Shown in pieces: positions 11,701 through 26,700 of a stretch of 64,000 nucleotides of DNA. The position numbers and the translations under genes are program-made. Source of the stretch: Pelecanus crispus (taxonomy: Eukaryota > Chordata > Aves > Pelecaniformes > Pelecanidae). Every line of letters begins with the position of its first letter. Position 1 is the first letter of the stretch. Below the pieces are notes generated by a model that worked only from the letters and a program-made list of their open reading frames with translations, did no database searches and had not been told where the DNA came from. The stretch spans positions 18,117,606 through 18,181,605 of the forward strand of contig NC_134643.1 in assembly GCF_030463565.1 (NCBI RefSeq), given 5' to 3'.

Positions 11701-14700
11701 TTTAGTCCGTTAACATCTCTTGACACAATGAGGTGTGTTTGGTTTGAGGAAAAATCTTCTGGGACAAAAGAAGCATCTGGTTAAATGTCTCCCATATCGC
11801 TGCCCTGGACATGCTCAGTTTTCTGAATGCTCCTAACTTGTATTCATTAGTACCTTATGGTGTCGCTAATTTTGGAAATTGCATGCTTTGTTTTCCACCA
11901 AACTTGTATCACTGTATCTTACTACTCTGGTTAAACCATTTTATTATTATATGATAATTGCATGATCTTGCTCCTAGTAATCTTAGCAAGCAGCCTTATG
12001 TTTTAGCTTAGTGGATATTTTTTTCCTTTTTTCTCTAACTTAGAAGGTCATTGTAACCTTTTGGGGTTAGTTTAATTACGTGTACCTGCTGATTTTTAAC
12101 CCATTAACCGATGTCAGACTTCTTCTGTCCAATGCGTTAGCAGATACACACATTTGGAAACTTTCAGAAAGAGTTCTGTTCACCCATGTCACTCACTCCC
12201 CAGTCCTAAGCATCTTTTGCTTTTTCCTGCTTCCTAAGAGGCATAGTCAAGTTATCCTGGGCTTTGATTAGTGACTTAATGTCTCTGAAGAAGCAAAAGT
12301 GGAGCTCGTTCTCTAGATGGATTTCTGAAATGTAGCTCATCTCTTGGTGAAATACCTCCCCGGGTGCAGGTGGAGATCTGCTCCCCCGTGGAGCTCCATG
12401 GGTGCAGGGGCACAGCTGCCTCACCAGGGGCTGCACCAGGGGCTGCAGGGGAATCTCTGCTCCGGTGCCTGGAGCACCTCCTGCCCTCCTTCTTCACTGA
12501 CCTTGGTGTCTGCAGGGCTGTTCCTCTCACATGTTCTCACTCCTCTCTCCGGCTGCAGTTGCTGTTCTGCAGCAGCTTTTTGCCCTTCCTAAATATGTTA
12601 TCCCAGAGGCGCTACCACCGTTGCTGATGGGCTTCGCCTTGGCCAGCGGCGGGTCCATCTTGGAGCCGGCTGGCATTGGTTTTATGGGACATGGGAGAAG
12701 CTTCTAGCAGCTTCTCACAGAAGCCACCCCTGTAGCCCTCCTGCTACCAAAACCTTGCCACACAAACCCAATACATGCGCAGAGCCTGGGTGCATTCCTG
12801 ATGAGTGCAGCATCTTGCTCTTTGACCTGTACGTGATTTTACTTATTTATCTATTTATTTATTTTTAAGTAGTGGCACTGTTTCTTTAGACGGCTCCATA
12901 TGAACTTCTGCATGCTAGGAGCAGAGATTGTCCGTTTGTACCAGATGTGGATATACAATATAGAAAGTCTTGGGCAGCAATCTGGATTTTAATAATGCTT
13001 TCCTTTTGCCTGTCTGCAGAGGGTGTTGTAAGGGTGCTGCTGTTTGACTTCAGCCAGATCTTCCTCCTTGGGGCTCTCCAAGTGTCTGGCAAGTGATAAC
13101 ACGAAATCTTCCAATGTCAATAAATGCGACCTAGCTCTATAGATAAGAAATCAACACAGAGACAAATTGCCATCCTGTGCTCATCTGAAAACAGACAGCT
13201 GTTACTATTCAGCAGCGGCTGGAGGGGTTGCAAATGGCTTGTCTTACTGCACCTCTCTGGCGAACGTGTGAACGGGAAATCTGGAGCGCAAGGAGGAGGA
13301 CGCTGTGCTGCAGCTCCCCGTGTGAGGACTGCTCTGGGGTCTGTCCATCTCTGCTATGGCATGGTTCATGCTGGCTCCAAAATGGGAAGCAGTGCAGGGC
13401 TGCTGCTGAGCTAATAGCTTCTGCTCCTCACCGGGGCTGGCAGCGTTGGCAGAGTGCTGTGTGGGTGTGACTGCTGCTTTCAGGACTGGAAATAGCATCT
13501 CTGCCTGGCACTGTATTGAGCAAGCCCAGGTGGGGAGTTGGTACCAGGTAAATGCCATGCGGTAAATGCCTACAGAGTGCTAATTTGCCTGTGTAGACAA
13601 ATTCTGAGGCTTAAACTCAGCATCTGTTCGGCTCAAGCAAGAAAACAGATGTTTAATAGGTATCTCCACACTGTTTTATTTTAAAAGTACAAATCATTCC
13701 CCAAAGCGAAAGTACTTTGCTGCCAGTGAACTTTCAGTACATCTTTCCTAAACCGTAGAAAATGTCTTTTAACTAACTTTCTTGTAAACTAGTTGAATTT
13801 ATAAATATATGTAATTTAAGCTGTCATGGTTAAATGTATGCAAGCTGACTTTTGAAAGCAATACAGCTCCTGTATGTTTTCAGAGCTCAAACAAGGGGTA
13901 GGGGAATGGTTAGGATAGGTAAATAAATCCCTTCTTGTCCTGCGAGCACGTCTTAGATGTAGGCTTCTGTAATCTTATCACTTCAGTTTTGAGTAAAAGC
14001 TGTTGGAGAAGCTCCTATAATTCTCATTGACAGACTTTTTGTACCTGGTGGGGACTGCACACAGTGCCTGAACAACCATTACCTGGGAGATGCCCTTCAC
14101 CCACCATTTATCTTGCTTCCTGAAAATGTCCACTTTGTGGGAGAAGGACAGCATCTCCTGCCTTCTGCTGTGTGGGCTTGGGGTTTTTCTGTGCTCCCTT
14201 CATGGACACGGCAGTCGTCACTGCTCTTCTTAACTAATCAAGTCACGCTTTAATTCTTGTGTTCTTCAGTATTTCTAGTGCCAAGTTGGTTCAAGGGGTG
14301 CTGGTAAATCAGTCGAGACGCATAATCTGCTGACTCCCCCCTCTCCTGGCCTGCCAGGATGAACTTCTGGGCACCAACCACATCCTTCAGCAGTAACTGG
14401 GCCGTACTGGAGGTGGAGGAGCAGCGGTCCCCTGCACTGATCTTCCCTTGCAGAGAGACCATGCTCAGAATTACACATCCATAAATGGATATTAAAATAT
14501 ACAATATATGTTTTCTAATACCTCGGTGAATATCTGGAAAAGTATTACTTTTGCTAGCTTCACAATTTTATATGTAAAGTATGTTGCATTGACCATTCAT
14601 TGAATGGGAGGAGGAGAGGGATGGTGTAAATATGCCTTTTAAAATAACAGAAAAAAGGCTAAATGATGATGCAGGAGAACTGGTAAGGGGGATAAAAAAA

Positions 14701-17700
14701 AAAAAAAATCTTTGTTTTCTGTAACTCCCTCAGGTCTGCAGAAGTGCTTTTTGTAAACACACATGGGAGAGATGCTGTGCATTTGATTAGCTTTCACTCA
14801 TTTTGGTAGTTTAATGCTGAATAAGAGGTATGTAGACTTGTTGATGCTTGCATGTTTCTTTCGTGGCTGTTTCTTTACTGCCCGTGCAGTAAGTTGATGT
14901 ATTTAAATGACAAAAAAAAGGTGCCTCTGAGCTGTCAGTGTGTTCTGGCTTTCTTATAGGCTGGTCCAGGGACCATCGTCATGGCTTCAGGAGTCCAGGA
15001 TTTTAACAGAACGGAATCTGACAGACTGAATGAGATCAAAGGTCACCTGGAAATAGCCTTACTGGAAAAACACTTTTTACGTAAGTATAAAATTAATGCT
15101 TTGTGGAAAGGAATGGCTTAAGCCTGCTGAAATAAGGCTTCTCTAAACTATAGAAGTTGGCATCAGAATTCTGAGCTGGGCTGATGCACGGATAACATGT
15201 GGGCTGATGCGTGGATAGCACGTGGGCTGACACTTCTCTAGGAGGAACTTAAAAACATTCCCAAGGTTTCTAGGTCACTTGGATATTTTTTTCCTCATTG
15301 CATTCCTCAGAAAATACACTACATGACAAAAGCTGCTTAGTTGAAGTCTTGGTGTTGACATCTTCAGGTTATCTTAGAACTAACTCAGCCTTAATGTGGT
15401 TGCAATAGGTGTTTTTTGTCTAGTAGTAATTGTAAGAAGGAAGAGATTTCTGAAGGGGCAACCAATGCATTTCCTTGGCAGCTGTTTCAAGAAGTAGTAT
15501 GTCGTAAAACACATATCTCTTAACGGTATATGAATTACTGGTAAGTGATGTAAGAAATACAGATGAGAGTATCTGTAGATTTCAAGTGTTACTTGTTTGG
15601 TTTTATGTGTGTGTGTGTATATATGAGACAAAATCGTCATTCATGGCTAGAGGCACCCGTAAGACTTCGGGGATTTTTATCTCAGCAGATCTGAACTGCT
15701 GACTTGTAAGACAGGATAGTTAAAACCAAAAAAATGGGAGACAAGCATTCCTTTAACTTGATAGAAGTAGAGATCTCTGTAATAAATCAATGAGAATTCT
15801 TGCTCAGTTGCTTCCCAAAATGGTCATTTTAATGGATTATTTTTGAACTTCAGAACATGAGGGTTGTGTTTGTGTGTTTGAAGCTTGTCAGATATTTTCT
15901 AAGGGGTAGAAATAACAAGGCTATAGATTCTATTCAATTTCTGGATTATAATCTTAACAACAAAACTTGTATTTTATCTTCAGCATATTCTCAAGGATTT
16001 GGAATTAATTTTCTGTGACTTTTTTATCATTTGGCAAGATTTCTTTGATATTTTTTTTTCCTTGTGAATGAGAGGGAGGCATGATAAAGGAGACTGGGCA
16101 AGAATTTATAGTGAGCTGCTATCAGCCTCCGCTGGTATCTGGAAGAGGTATCATGATTGGAATATCAAGCAAAAACTGAAAGCTCTGTTTGACTTGCCTT
16201 GTTGGTTTCAGTGATTTATTTGAATTCTTATTTAACTGTGCAGTATGGAATTACCATGTACTCCTTCCAGCCCCAAAGACACATTGCTTAAGCTCCTGTT
16301 ACCAGACTGTTTTTTAAACTAGACAGGACATTCGTGATTTCCTGATGTAATCCGATGTGTAACAGAAACAGGACTTCCCAGAACTCATTTCTGTTGTGAA
16401 CTAGGACATGCTTTTTTCTATAAAACCATGGTATGGTTCCCAAACATTTCCATGGCTGGTGAATCTATTTTCAGTCCGTAGTATGTGGTTACACACAGGG
16501 CACACATTTTGTGAATATGTGTGAATATTTTTACTCTGCAGGTTCTTGCTGTTGTTTGAAAACCATCTGATCAACTGTGTTACTACTTTTAGCTGAATCT
16601 TTTTCTTTGCACAGACCTTTGTAGCAAACTCCAAGGTAAAGGGTAATGAAGCTCACCCTTTCACGGAAACTTTGAGCAGATGGTTGGAGGTTCAGGCCAA
16701 CAGGGCAGTTCAGATGAGTGGCGTGGGTCAGTCCTGGGTGGCTCCAGCCCCTGCAGCTAGGTTAAGGGTTCTTCACCAAAGCCTGAGGTTTGATGTAGGT
16801 GCAATTATAGTGTTGTTCTGGCAGGTTGGTTGTAAGTCTGTATGTAAAAACAAAAGAAAGAATGATAAAGTGGTAGAGAAATAAGCTCAGTAAACCTTAT
16901 CCCTTATTCCTCTACACCCCATTCAAAATTTTGGGCTGAAATACGTAACTCTGTCGGTTGGAGTGAAGTAGAAGCTCACTTTTTGGATATGGTTCCTGTA
17001 TTCTTCTATTTTCTTCCTCCTGCTCTTTGAGGGGTTTTTTTTGTGGTTTTTTTTAATACTAGAAACGCTTCGTTATTTTTTTTTTCCTTCCCAAAAGTGA
17101 GCTGATGGTAAGCAAAAACAAAAATTGAAATGTGCAGTTTGTTTACTTTAATTTGCCCTCGGAAGAAAGCCTGATGATTACTTTTTTTTTTTAAAATCCT
17201 ATTGCTGCAATAGGTGTTTTTTAAGAAGGCTAGTCACTCAGCTGTATTTGCATAATATTTTTAATTATGGCATTCCTTAAGGACACCTTGCTATAATTTT
17301 ATTATTACATAAACCGTTTGCCACTTCCTCTTACTCTGTTTCCTCCAGCTAGGTGTGCAAAAATCAAAGCAACTGTTAGCATGTGGGGGAAATATTTAAA
17401 GTTCCATGGATTTGCTTTTTAATGTGTTGGTTTTCTAATTGCTGTCAGCCTGATCCTGTAACTTTATGTCTTCTATACCTCTTATTTCTATAGGTGTGTT
17501 ATTAGCCAGGAGGTTTAAAGAGGAGAGATTTCCTCCCAGCTGTATGCTGTGTATAGTGTACAGATATACAACACAGCTACAAGTCAGTGTGGGTTTGTAG
17601 TTGCAAGTACGTGGCTAAAGGAATAGCAAACTGGTAGTCTTCTCTAAACTCCATTCAGCCATTAGTAGGCAGAAGTAAAATGTGCAGTTTGGCTCAGTGT

Positions 17701-20700
17701 TTTCAGTGAAACGCATCCCAAACCTAAGTGTAGCCTCTGCAAGCTGCAGAGGAAATCTGGAGCAAGTAGTTACTGGAGACAAACAATTGTCAGTAAAGGG
17801 AGAATATCTTCATCTAAGTTGCCAAATGAATCTACTCCCTAGCAAGAGATAATCTAAACATCCAGAGAGGTGAAGATGGAGAGGAATTGCTTAGCATGTT
17901 GCATAGCTGTAAAGGCAAATAAAATGTGACTGGAAATGCGAGGGGTTTAAGCTGCAGACCGTCAGGATGATGAGGCACGCGGAGGAAGGGATCTTGGATA
18001 ACAACGTCTTAAGCAAGGGAGGGATCAGCTGACTTCCAGCCAAAAGGGCTAAAGTTGCTTTTCCTGTCTGTGCGGGAATGGCCTTAATCCCTGTAATCTA
18101 ATGGCTCCTTCTGAGCCATAGTACAGGAATGCTGAAAACATTCAGTGCATGTTGGGTCTGGCGAGACAGCAATATTGGGGTGGGTTCCTGCAGAACAAGG
18201 CTTGAACACCTGCTGAATGGAAAGAGCAAAGTGCTCAGTCTGCTGGACCTCCAAGTGCACATGGATGGATAAAGTTTTGTCTTGGAGCTGTCGCCATCAG
18301 AATCATCCATTGCTAAAGGACTTTGTGTATTACTATACCTTGTTTTTAATGCATGTGAACACTGCCTTGGTTCAGGGTTTGGAAGGCAACTACTGCACTG
18401 GGGCAGCTAAATTAATGTGCCAAGGTTAGTAGTGGTTTAGTGCTTCCATTTCAAAACGTAGTTGTATCTAAACAAGGAATAAAAACTTGCTTGCTGTTCT
18501 TGCATTTGAAAGAGAAAATGACAGGCGGTATCTTTTTGGGTTTGCACCTCATTGAGGTATACGTTCTGCTTTTCTTCCCATCGCTGTTTTGTGCCTGCTT
18601 ATGGAGGGCAGTTTTGCAGATATCAGCATTCTGGTCCCAGTACTACAAGGTGCTTTGTAAGCACGTGTGCATCCTGTGGTTTAAATGAATTATTAGCTAA
18701 TTCTCATTCAAGGATGTTCAAGCCTTTTGCAATGCTAATTTTAGCAGCTCAGGGAAGAGGAGTTGGTGGTAGCAGCAGCTAAGAGTAAAGAAACCAGGTA
18801 GCTGTTAGAGAGGAGAGTTAGTCATGAACTAGTAAATCGAAGAAACACCACATGAGGATGAAGAGCTTTAGGAAGAAATAAAGTCCACTCCCACAAGGAT
18901 TTTGCATTCCGTTCTGTACAGCAGGGTGTGGCAGGAGTCTCTAGGGGCTAACAAAACCGCTGGTTTTGGTTATGATTTAAATACCAGCATTACAAAAGAA
19001 GTCACGATTACGCTGCTTTCCCATTGAAATTTCTGCTCCCCCACACTCTTCATTCTCATGTGCCTTTTTAAACCATGTATGTGACTGACTCCACAGTGTT
19101 TTGTCTGGCTTCTGCTTTTTGGTATAAATGACCTGATGATTCTTTGTAAGAAGAATGACCTAGCAGAATACAGACCTCATGAAAGTGGATCTCTAGAAAA
19201 CCATATGTGGTCCTCAGGGTGTTAGATCTGGGATGTTAGAAAGTGGTAAACCTTAGAGGTGAAATATGTGGTGGGGGTTGTGGCCAGCAAAAGACCTGTA
19301 CTACAAAATCCTGTTCTGTACAGAAATGCTAATACCTCCTCGAACAGCCCTAGTAATTGTATGCAACAAATTGACTGTGAAGCTGAATCAGAGTCCAGTT
19401 GCCAGCTGTGTCAGAACACCCTTGGTGTAATTTCTCCTGACATAAGGGTCAAACACCTGCAGTAGCAGAGCTAGAGAAGAGCAGAGGAATAGTTTCACTG
19501 CATTGGTTTTGCTGTCTTCTTACTGACCTGGCAGCCTATAGTCACCTTTGGTTCAGAAATCTTGAAGCAGAATAAAGAGTTGATTTGTATAGCAGGTGAA
19601 GACTTTGCTAAGAGAGTAAGTAGCTGCTGTGTTTATCTGAGGTACCCAAATACCAGCTGTGGGCCATAGTTGCCATTCCTGGCTAGATGGTCAACCCTGG
19701 CCAAGGGATCCTGACGCTGTAGCACAAGCTCCTAAAGCGTGCTGATGCTGGTGAACTTACTCTGGGCTTCTCCCATTCAGCTTAAAATCCTGGACTCCCA
19801 GACGCTAACAGGGTGTTCCTGGGAGATCTGCATGTGTCCCTTGTCCCTGTGGAGTTCCTCTGATGACGACTGTGGTTTATGTATGGTGACTGGTGGGGAA
19901 CCTTCTTGAATGTTTTCCCTGGGCACCCAGAGAAGACGCAGGAAAAAAAAAGATGTGAGTCCAGGCTTTGCTGCAGAGCTGTCTGTTCACCAGAGCTGCT
20001 CTCACTTGCTTTGTACTAACAAAATTGATCAGAAGTTTTTCTAGGTCTGACTTCTAACTGAGAGGCTTTTCATAAAACTAAGGAAGCTTATTAAGAGGTG
20101 TAGGAAAGGTCTTACTTATACCCAGAGATGCTTACATGATGCACCATGTCTACTGAGTTCATGTGTAGCCTTCCTGGACAAAAAAAAAAAAAACCCTCCA
20201 AAGCTCTGGCTCAGTTTTCCTGGGAACACTGTTGGAAGAGGCAATCATGAGCAGGTTAGAGCACTTGTCCGGGCTTTAGGAGGCCTCAATACAGACGAAA
20301 GAGATTCAGACCTCCATTTCTCATCTGCAAGGACTCTGCTCTGACTGGTGTAGGATGGGTTGTGCTCTTGCTTGCTCTCAACTTGGCTTCCAAGAGCACA
20401 AGTTTCCCAAGACCAGGAGGGAGGGAAAGAGTGCCACTCCAGCCCAGCCCAGCAGCAGGCTGGAGTCCTGGGCTAGTCCTTGTTCCAGGTCTGGCTTGTG
20501 CAATCTGCCCTCATCATTGGGCCAAGCATGTGAATGGTGGTGGTGTGAAGATGCCAGAATGCTGGAGAGCCCAACCCAGGAGGATCACGTGCTGTCACGC
20601 CACCTTTTCATGGGGCTGGTTAACCAAAGTGCAGCACTGGGCTGACAGAGACGTATTGTTTTAGCTCCTCCACCAGCTCAAACAGATGCCGCCTACGCAT

Positions 20701-23700
20701 CGCGTTGTGTAGGTGGGGTGTGCTCTTGCTTCTGCCTTTTTTTGGGTGCCCAGCTTGGCTTCATGAATTGTGGAGTTAGTGTGAATGCTCAGGCAGGGCA
20801 GCAGTCAGCACTGCTGTGCCTGTCCCTTTTGTATAACCGGGCCGGAGATTTTGGGAGCCCCATGCGGAACCTGCTCTTCCTGGCTTAGTAACATAAAAGC
20901 CTTGGAAGAACCTACTGCTATTCCCGAGCCAGACGTTGAAATGTTTATAGTCTGTTTCACTTCTGCCAAAAACAGGGAGTGAAAACAGTTCCTGCAATAA
21001 TGACAAAATTTTTGCAGTTCCCTCCATTTTGAATGCATTCTGCAACTCTTCTGGCAAGTTTAGTCTCTGAAATTTCTGAAAATTCATAGAGCAGCAGTAC
21101 TTTTCATTACTTTTAAGCTGGCAAAAGTGTATCTAGCAGTAGCAAACTTCCCACTTGATGTTTTGAGAAGGGGATCTGTCTCAGTAAGCTATTGACTTTT
21201 AAGATAGTTCAGATATTTTCAGGAAGCTTAATTTAAAGTCCTTCTGTAATGAAGGGGTAATGATCCTGTGTCTGTTATAACACAATAAAGCTCCACTGAA
21301 AACACTATATGTAACTGTAAAGTTACTAATTGGTTGTTAGCATAACTGTTCTGTACATGCCATAGTAATGACATCTTAATTTTTTCTAACCTCACCCACT
21401 TGAAGTGGGACATAACAGGAATGGTGAGAGAGGAGACTAGACCAGTTTGCACACAGAGGAAGAAGATATTGTCAAATACGACGTGCTTTGTAAATCAGTC
21501 TCCCTCATCACATAAAATAGAAGAGCACTTCACATGAAACTCTGCTATTGAGGTGAGGAAAATAGTACCAGGGGAATGTTAATTGCACTGAGAAGCAGGA
21601 TGATGGTTCAGACTTAGCCTTCCCTCTGCTGTATCTGGATCAGAGTTGGCTTGTTTCCTATCAGCGTAGAGAGAGCCCACGCTGCTCCCTGCCCTGTAGG
21701 TGTATGCAAAGAGGCTCAAAAATTGGTCCTCAAAAGCTGTGCTTATTGTTAAGTACTGGAGCAGGAGCTCTGCCTTTGAAAGAGCAGAGGGAGGCACAAC
21801 AGAATGATGGAAACAAAAAAAGTAAACAGAGGGATTGTTTAACTGCCAAAACTCTGTTAGGGGCTTTTTAAGGCAAATTGGCATGACTGTTTCTGAATAT
21901 GACAGGTCACTTCTTCATTCTGATGTGTGCAGGTAAACCAGACTGAGATGGAGAAAGGTTGTAGTGAAAATGTGGTTTTTATATTTAACTGTTTCGTTTC
22001 TCCACTCTACCAAAATGCCTATAATAAAATGAGGTAGAGAGGAGGAAAGGCTATGCACTCAAATGTAGTTCATCTTTAAAGTTTCTGTCTGCTACTTTGG
22101 CTTTTTATGACACCAGTATTCCTATTAGAAAAATCTTATTTCCCCTTTTTTCTACATGAAGGACTCATGCAAACAAGCAACAGGCCTGACCACAAGGAAA
22201 ACCATTAAATTGACGAAGCAAAGTGTTCTCAAATGCAAAAACCCCCAAATAGTTCTTCCTTCAGTTTTCCTTCTTTGCTGACTTGTTTTTGTTTTTGTGT
22301 CGCCCCCCTGCCTCCTATCTGATTAGCATTTGGATGTCTTACTTTTTGTCCCCATCCATAGACTGGTTGGGTTAAAAAAAATCTTCATATGTTTTTAGTA
22401 TTATTTTCTTCTACGCAGTGTAGCTGAGCAAAGATCAGCTGAAGATAAATTAGTTCAGGATGAGTCTTTTGGAACAATAGGAAAGGAAGTTTTTGAGGAA
22501 GGAGGAATGAGAATTCGTTGAGGATTAGTTGTGTAATAGTGTGTGGACAATGCATTTTAATCCCTATGTAGTAGTAGATCATGTGAGATGGTGGTTTGGG
22601 TTTGGTTTTTTTTGCACTTACTCTTGATTTTACTTTTTCCATACAGGGGTTTCTTTGCTCACCTAGGACTGCTCACCACTGAATAAATAAGTTGTTGAAT
22701 GATACAAAAAATAGGATAGAAGTTCACTCTTGCAGTGGGGAATTTCACTGACACTAACTGCTGAAGGTTATGGAGGTGATCAGGATTTGTAGACGGCTCT
22801 GTTCCTTCTAAGTAGCTAATGCTTTCACTGGCACCTTAAACTGTGCTCCTAGAAAGAGGAAACTGTAGTCACAATGTGTTGAGAATAGTTTTTGTGCAGT
22901 ACTGTCTATGATACTGTAACATTGGCTGCTGTTCCACTTCGTAGCATCCCTGGTAAAGGAAGTCCCTGCACTGCAGGTAGGTGGTGGTTCAGAGGGTACT
23001 GCCACAAGTCCCTCTTCTTGTGTCGATGGAAGAGTACCTCTTCCTAACCGTCACCAAATGCAATGCTGGGCTCAGTAACTCTTCCATTTCACTTGATGTA
23101 GCTGCTAAACGTTCATATATGACACTTAGCCTCCTCAGTGTTGCTTCAGAAAATACCTATGGCAAGATAAAGAGAAAAAAAATTATTCTCGTCTTTGTGG
23201 TGAGTTGTCATAAAGAACCACCTCTGAGTTAGACAAAGTCTGGGAGCTGCTGCCTTCAGTGTAACAGGACCTCCCCTTAATCTACTTCTTTTTTAAAACT
23301 AAATGGTGTAGTATGGAGTCCACATAACACATAGTTACCTAAAAAACATTCTGAGGAAGCACTTGGCAAAGGAGGGATCAGTGATGCTGAAACCCATCAT
23401 TATGCCTCACCAAGTTCACTTGTGGCTTTTCTGAATTAAAGGGAATAGAAAAATAAAAATCTAGAGTACGAACATAGGTTGGCTTTAGTCTGTTGGGGTA
23501 AAAGGGTTGCTGGACTTAGAGTCAAAATAATGTGGATTCCTACTTCTCCAGCAAAGAATGTGAGGACAGTGTCCACAAAAACACAACATGAAGAAGTCTT
23601 GCTTAAAATGCGGTCAGTTTACAATGTTGTACTGAATTGTCTTGGTAATGGTATCTGATGTTTTTATAGTAGGAAGGAATTTCTGAAACTGTGATCAGAT

Positions 23701-26700
23701 AATGCCACAGTCGGGCTGCATCTCCCACCCTCTTCCCACTGTTGCTGCTGTCCATTCTTTGTCCAGCTCTGGAAGAGCTATGAAGAACAAGAAAGCTGGT
23801 ATCCGTTTCAGAAGTGACCACCTAACCACAAAAGACAAAGGAAGGGTTAGACAGTCAACCTGGAGTTTGGGGCTTGAGAAGGGAGATTTTTAGGTTCTTC
23901 CTTCTTAAAATGCTGAGAGTAGTCCTCCTAAGCAGGTGAGCTTCATGCTTCCCAAGCATGAAAGAGGACGTGAACCTAAGAGGTGACTTAAAGAAGAAAG
24001 GACAGCTAATAAAGTGGAACTGCTAGAGTGATGGCCTTAGGCAAGCCCTTTTCTTTCCCAAGCATCTGGCATACAAAGAAGTAGAATGTTTTGCAGTGTC
24101 TGGGATCAAAGGCTATTATTTTATCTGAAGTAATTTGGATAGATTTGTGGTAGGTCTTTGGCAGGCTCTGTGGTTCTCAAGTCACTGGTGGAAAGGACAT
24201 AAGCCCTGGGGAAGGAGATTCAGAGACTAGAAGAAGAACAGGTAACAAATGGCACACAATTAAGCTGTATCCAGTTATAGCTATGAATTGTGAACTTGTC
24301 TCCAGAGGAGTATATGAATTACAAAAGAACTGTAAACAGTTAAAAAACAGGTTAGGGGTTTCTATTGTGGGTCCTTCCTCCATCACTGCTTGTTGGTCAG
24401 ACAATGTTCTTTGTATGTCTTTGCTTTATCACAAGTGGTGGAGCCGTTCTGTCTTCCACAGCACTGCCATTTGCCACTGGTGTTTAAGATAAAGACTAAA
24501 AGCTCTTCATTGTCTATGATGATGAAAATAGACATGTTTTCAGACTCCTAACATCTTGGTTTAGTTGGGACAAAGTTAAAATACTAGCTTTTTGTACGAG
24601 TTGGGAGTCTGGCAAGGGTAGAAGCTGCCTGCGCTGGAGAAAACTCCCAGTGTCTGGCTCCGTCAGTGCGGCTGGCAAGATCCAGTTTGATGGTGTGTGG
24701 TTGGGATTTAGTGCGTTTAGTACCAATTAACCAACATACCTGAACTCTGGTAGTGTTCAAAGGGTTGTAGGGAGATTTGCCATAATTAACATAGACGTAG
24801 AAGGGTTATTTCTGTCTTGTTAAGTATTGGTGTTTCCCCATGTAAATATGATGGAGTGCATGTGCGCTTTTTGGTATTTCTATTTTTTTAACTCTGTCTC
24901 CTTAGATTTAACACTAAACTGATCTGGTAGGTAGTAACAGCGGTCTGCAGTCCCTAGCTATGCTCTGAAAGATTGGTCATTTTGTCCCGGGGGGATTTTG
25001 CAGCATACCTGTAGGCCTACGAAGGAATGCTATTATGTAAAAAAAGCTACTAGGAGATTCCCTAATCCACCTCCAATCCCCCTATTAAGGGAGACAGCCA
25101 CTTCACTACACATGCAGTATTGAATTAGAAATCCAACCTGCTACCGTGCTTTCCCAGCCTGATGTATCATCCTTCTTTTCTAAATATTACTCAGATACTG
25201 TTCAGTCTCACCTGAACTGAATACTTTGGTATTTAAGAGCTTTTTATCAAAACATTTCTTAGAAGCTTGTGTATTCCGGGGAGCAAACTGAAATTTTTCA
25301 GTTGCTCTAGTGGCTGATGACATACGATGATGCAACGAAATGCTGGGTAGTTTGTCTTTTAACAATTGCATAGTATCAACTAAACTTTTTGAATTGTTAA
25401 GTCTTTAAATTTAAATGATCAAATCCTGAGAGGGCAGGTGCAACAATTATGTTACACCTAATAGGGGATAATATGCTGTAGAAAACCTGAAATGGATACT
25501 TTTTTTGGTAACTCGTGAGATGCATCGCTGATGGTGGTCTTTCCTACGGGGTCAAATCTCCTAGGGCTTACAGTGCAATAATATGCAAGTTAATGTGTTG
25601 AAACACTATTGTTGCCTTTGCTCACGTTTTTCTCTCATTTTTAAAGGTGCAATATTATTCAGATATTATCCTGCTTTTCTATACAAGTTGACTGTTAGAG
25701 AGATTTTAAAGCATTTTCTCAGGGTCACACCTGCTGTCACAACCTAAAGGGTTGCCCCGCCTGCAGGTATGTAGAGATTGTGACTGTGGGTTGGTAGGAT
25801 TCTGTAACATACAAGGACAGGGAGTTGTTTTACTCTAAATTTCTCTACTTTATTACAGATTTCCACAAATACCACAAAAATCACCACTAGCAACTATACC
25901 TGTGATTGATAAAGCAAATATATATGAATGAAAAACTATGTATGTGTGTGCGTATATATATATAAAGCTGTTATAAAGTATTGGCAGCAATCAATAGTAT
26001 GGCAGAAATCAAGAAGGTGTATGTTATTACAGGTTACTGCAAACTTAGCAGTAGTGAAGCAAACTTATCAATAATATAGCAGCAGAAATAGTTATGCTAG
26101 ATTACTTATATGCGCATATATATGAATGTTCACAATAATACCAGTATCAGGCTTATTAGACAGATCTCAGAATATGCCACATCATCCCAGAGGGGGACCC
26201 AACCATCCCAGAAGTGGGAGGACAAGCCAACCCCCCCCAGCAAGGGTCCAAGATCTCTTAGAAAGTTTATGCGGCGAGTTCAACATATTTAGGAAAAGAA
26301 AAGTATGTGCAGCGCAGGAGGTTCTCACAGAGAGAAGCTTCATTTTGGATAAAAATTAAGTCATTTTTATATCATAGAGAAATAAGGAGGTATAGGACAC
26401 CAGCACTTCAGCAGCCAATAGATGCTGTTAATTTCTGGTTTTCACTCAGAATAGCCAATAGATGTTTTCTGTTCTTTCAGGCCAATTTTTATTTTTCCAG
26501 ACTGTTGTCCTGTTCTTGCAGATAGAACAGCCAATGGCGGTTACCAATTCTTACTTTCTCAGGACGTTTTCCCCTTTTTCGAGACTATTTTTCACCTTTT
26601 CAGTTGGTAAGTTGCTGTTACAGTTCCTTGTTTTTGCTCTTGTCAATGGTATCTCAGGATGTCTCTGGTTTCTAGGTACCCAACTGTGTACTTGTAAGAG

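Larger units (their letters stand above)
5720..14959 (+). other. GRAMD4: GRAMD4 intron (9.2 kb)
   Basis: This intron has a GTAAGT donor and a TTATAG acceptor. No exon-like segment with both splice sites and a compatible phase was recognised. It carries a minus-strand CR1 3' end (10305-10590), a GC-richer dispersed repeat (about 12357-12775) and an ATTT simple repeat (12837-12867). The rest looks like ordinary unique intron sequence. Confidence 0.8.
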
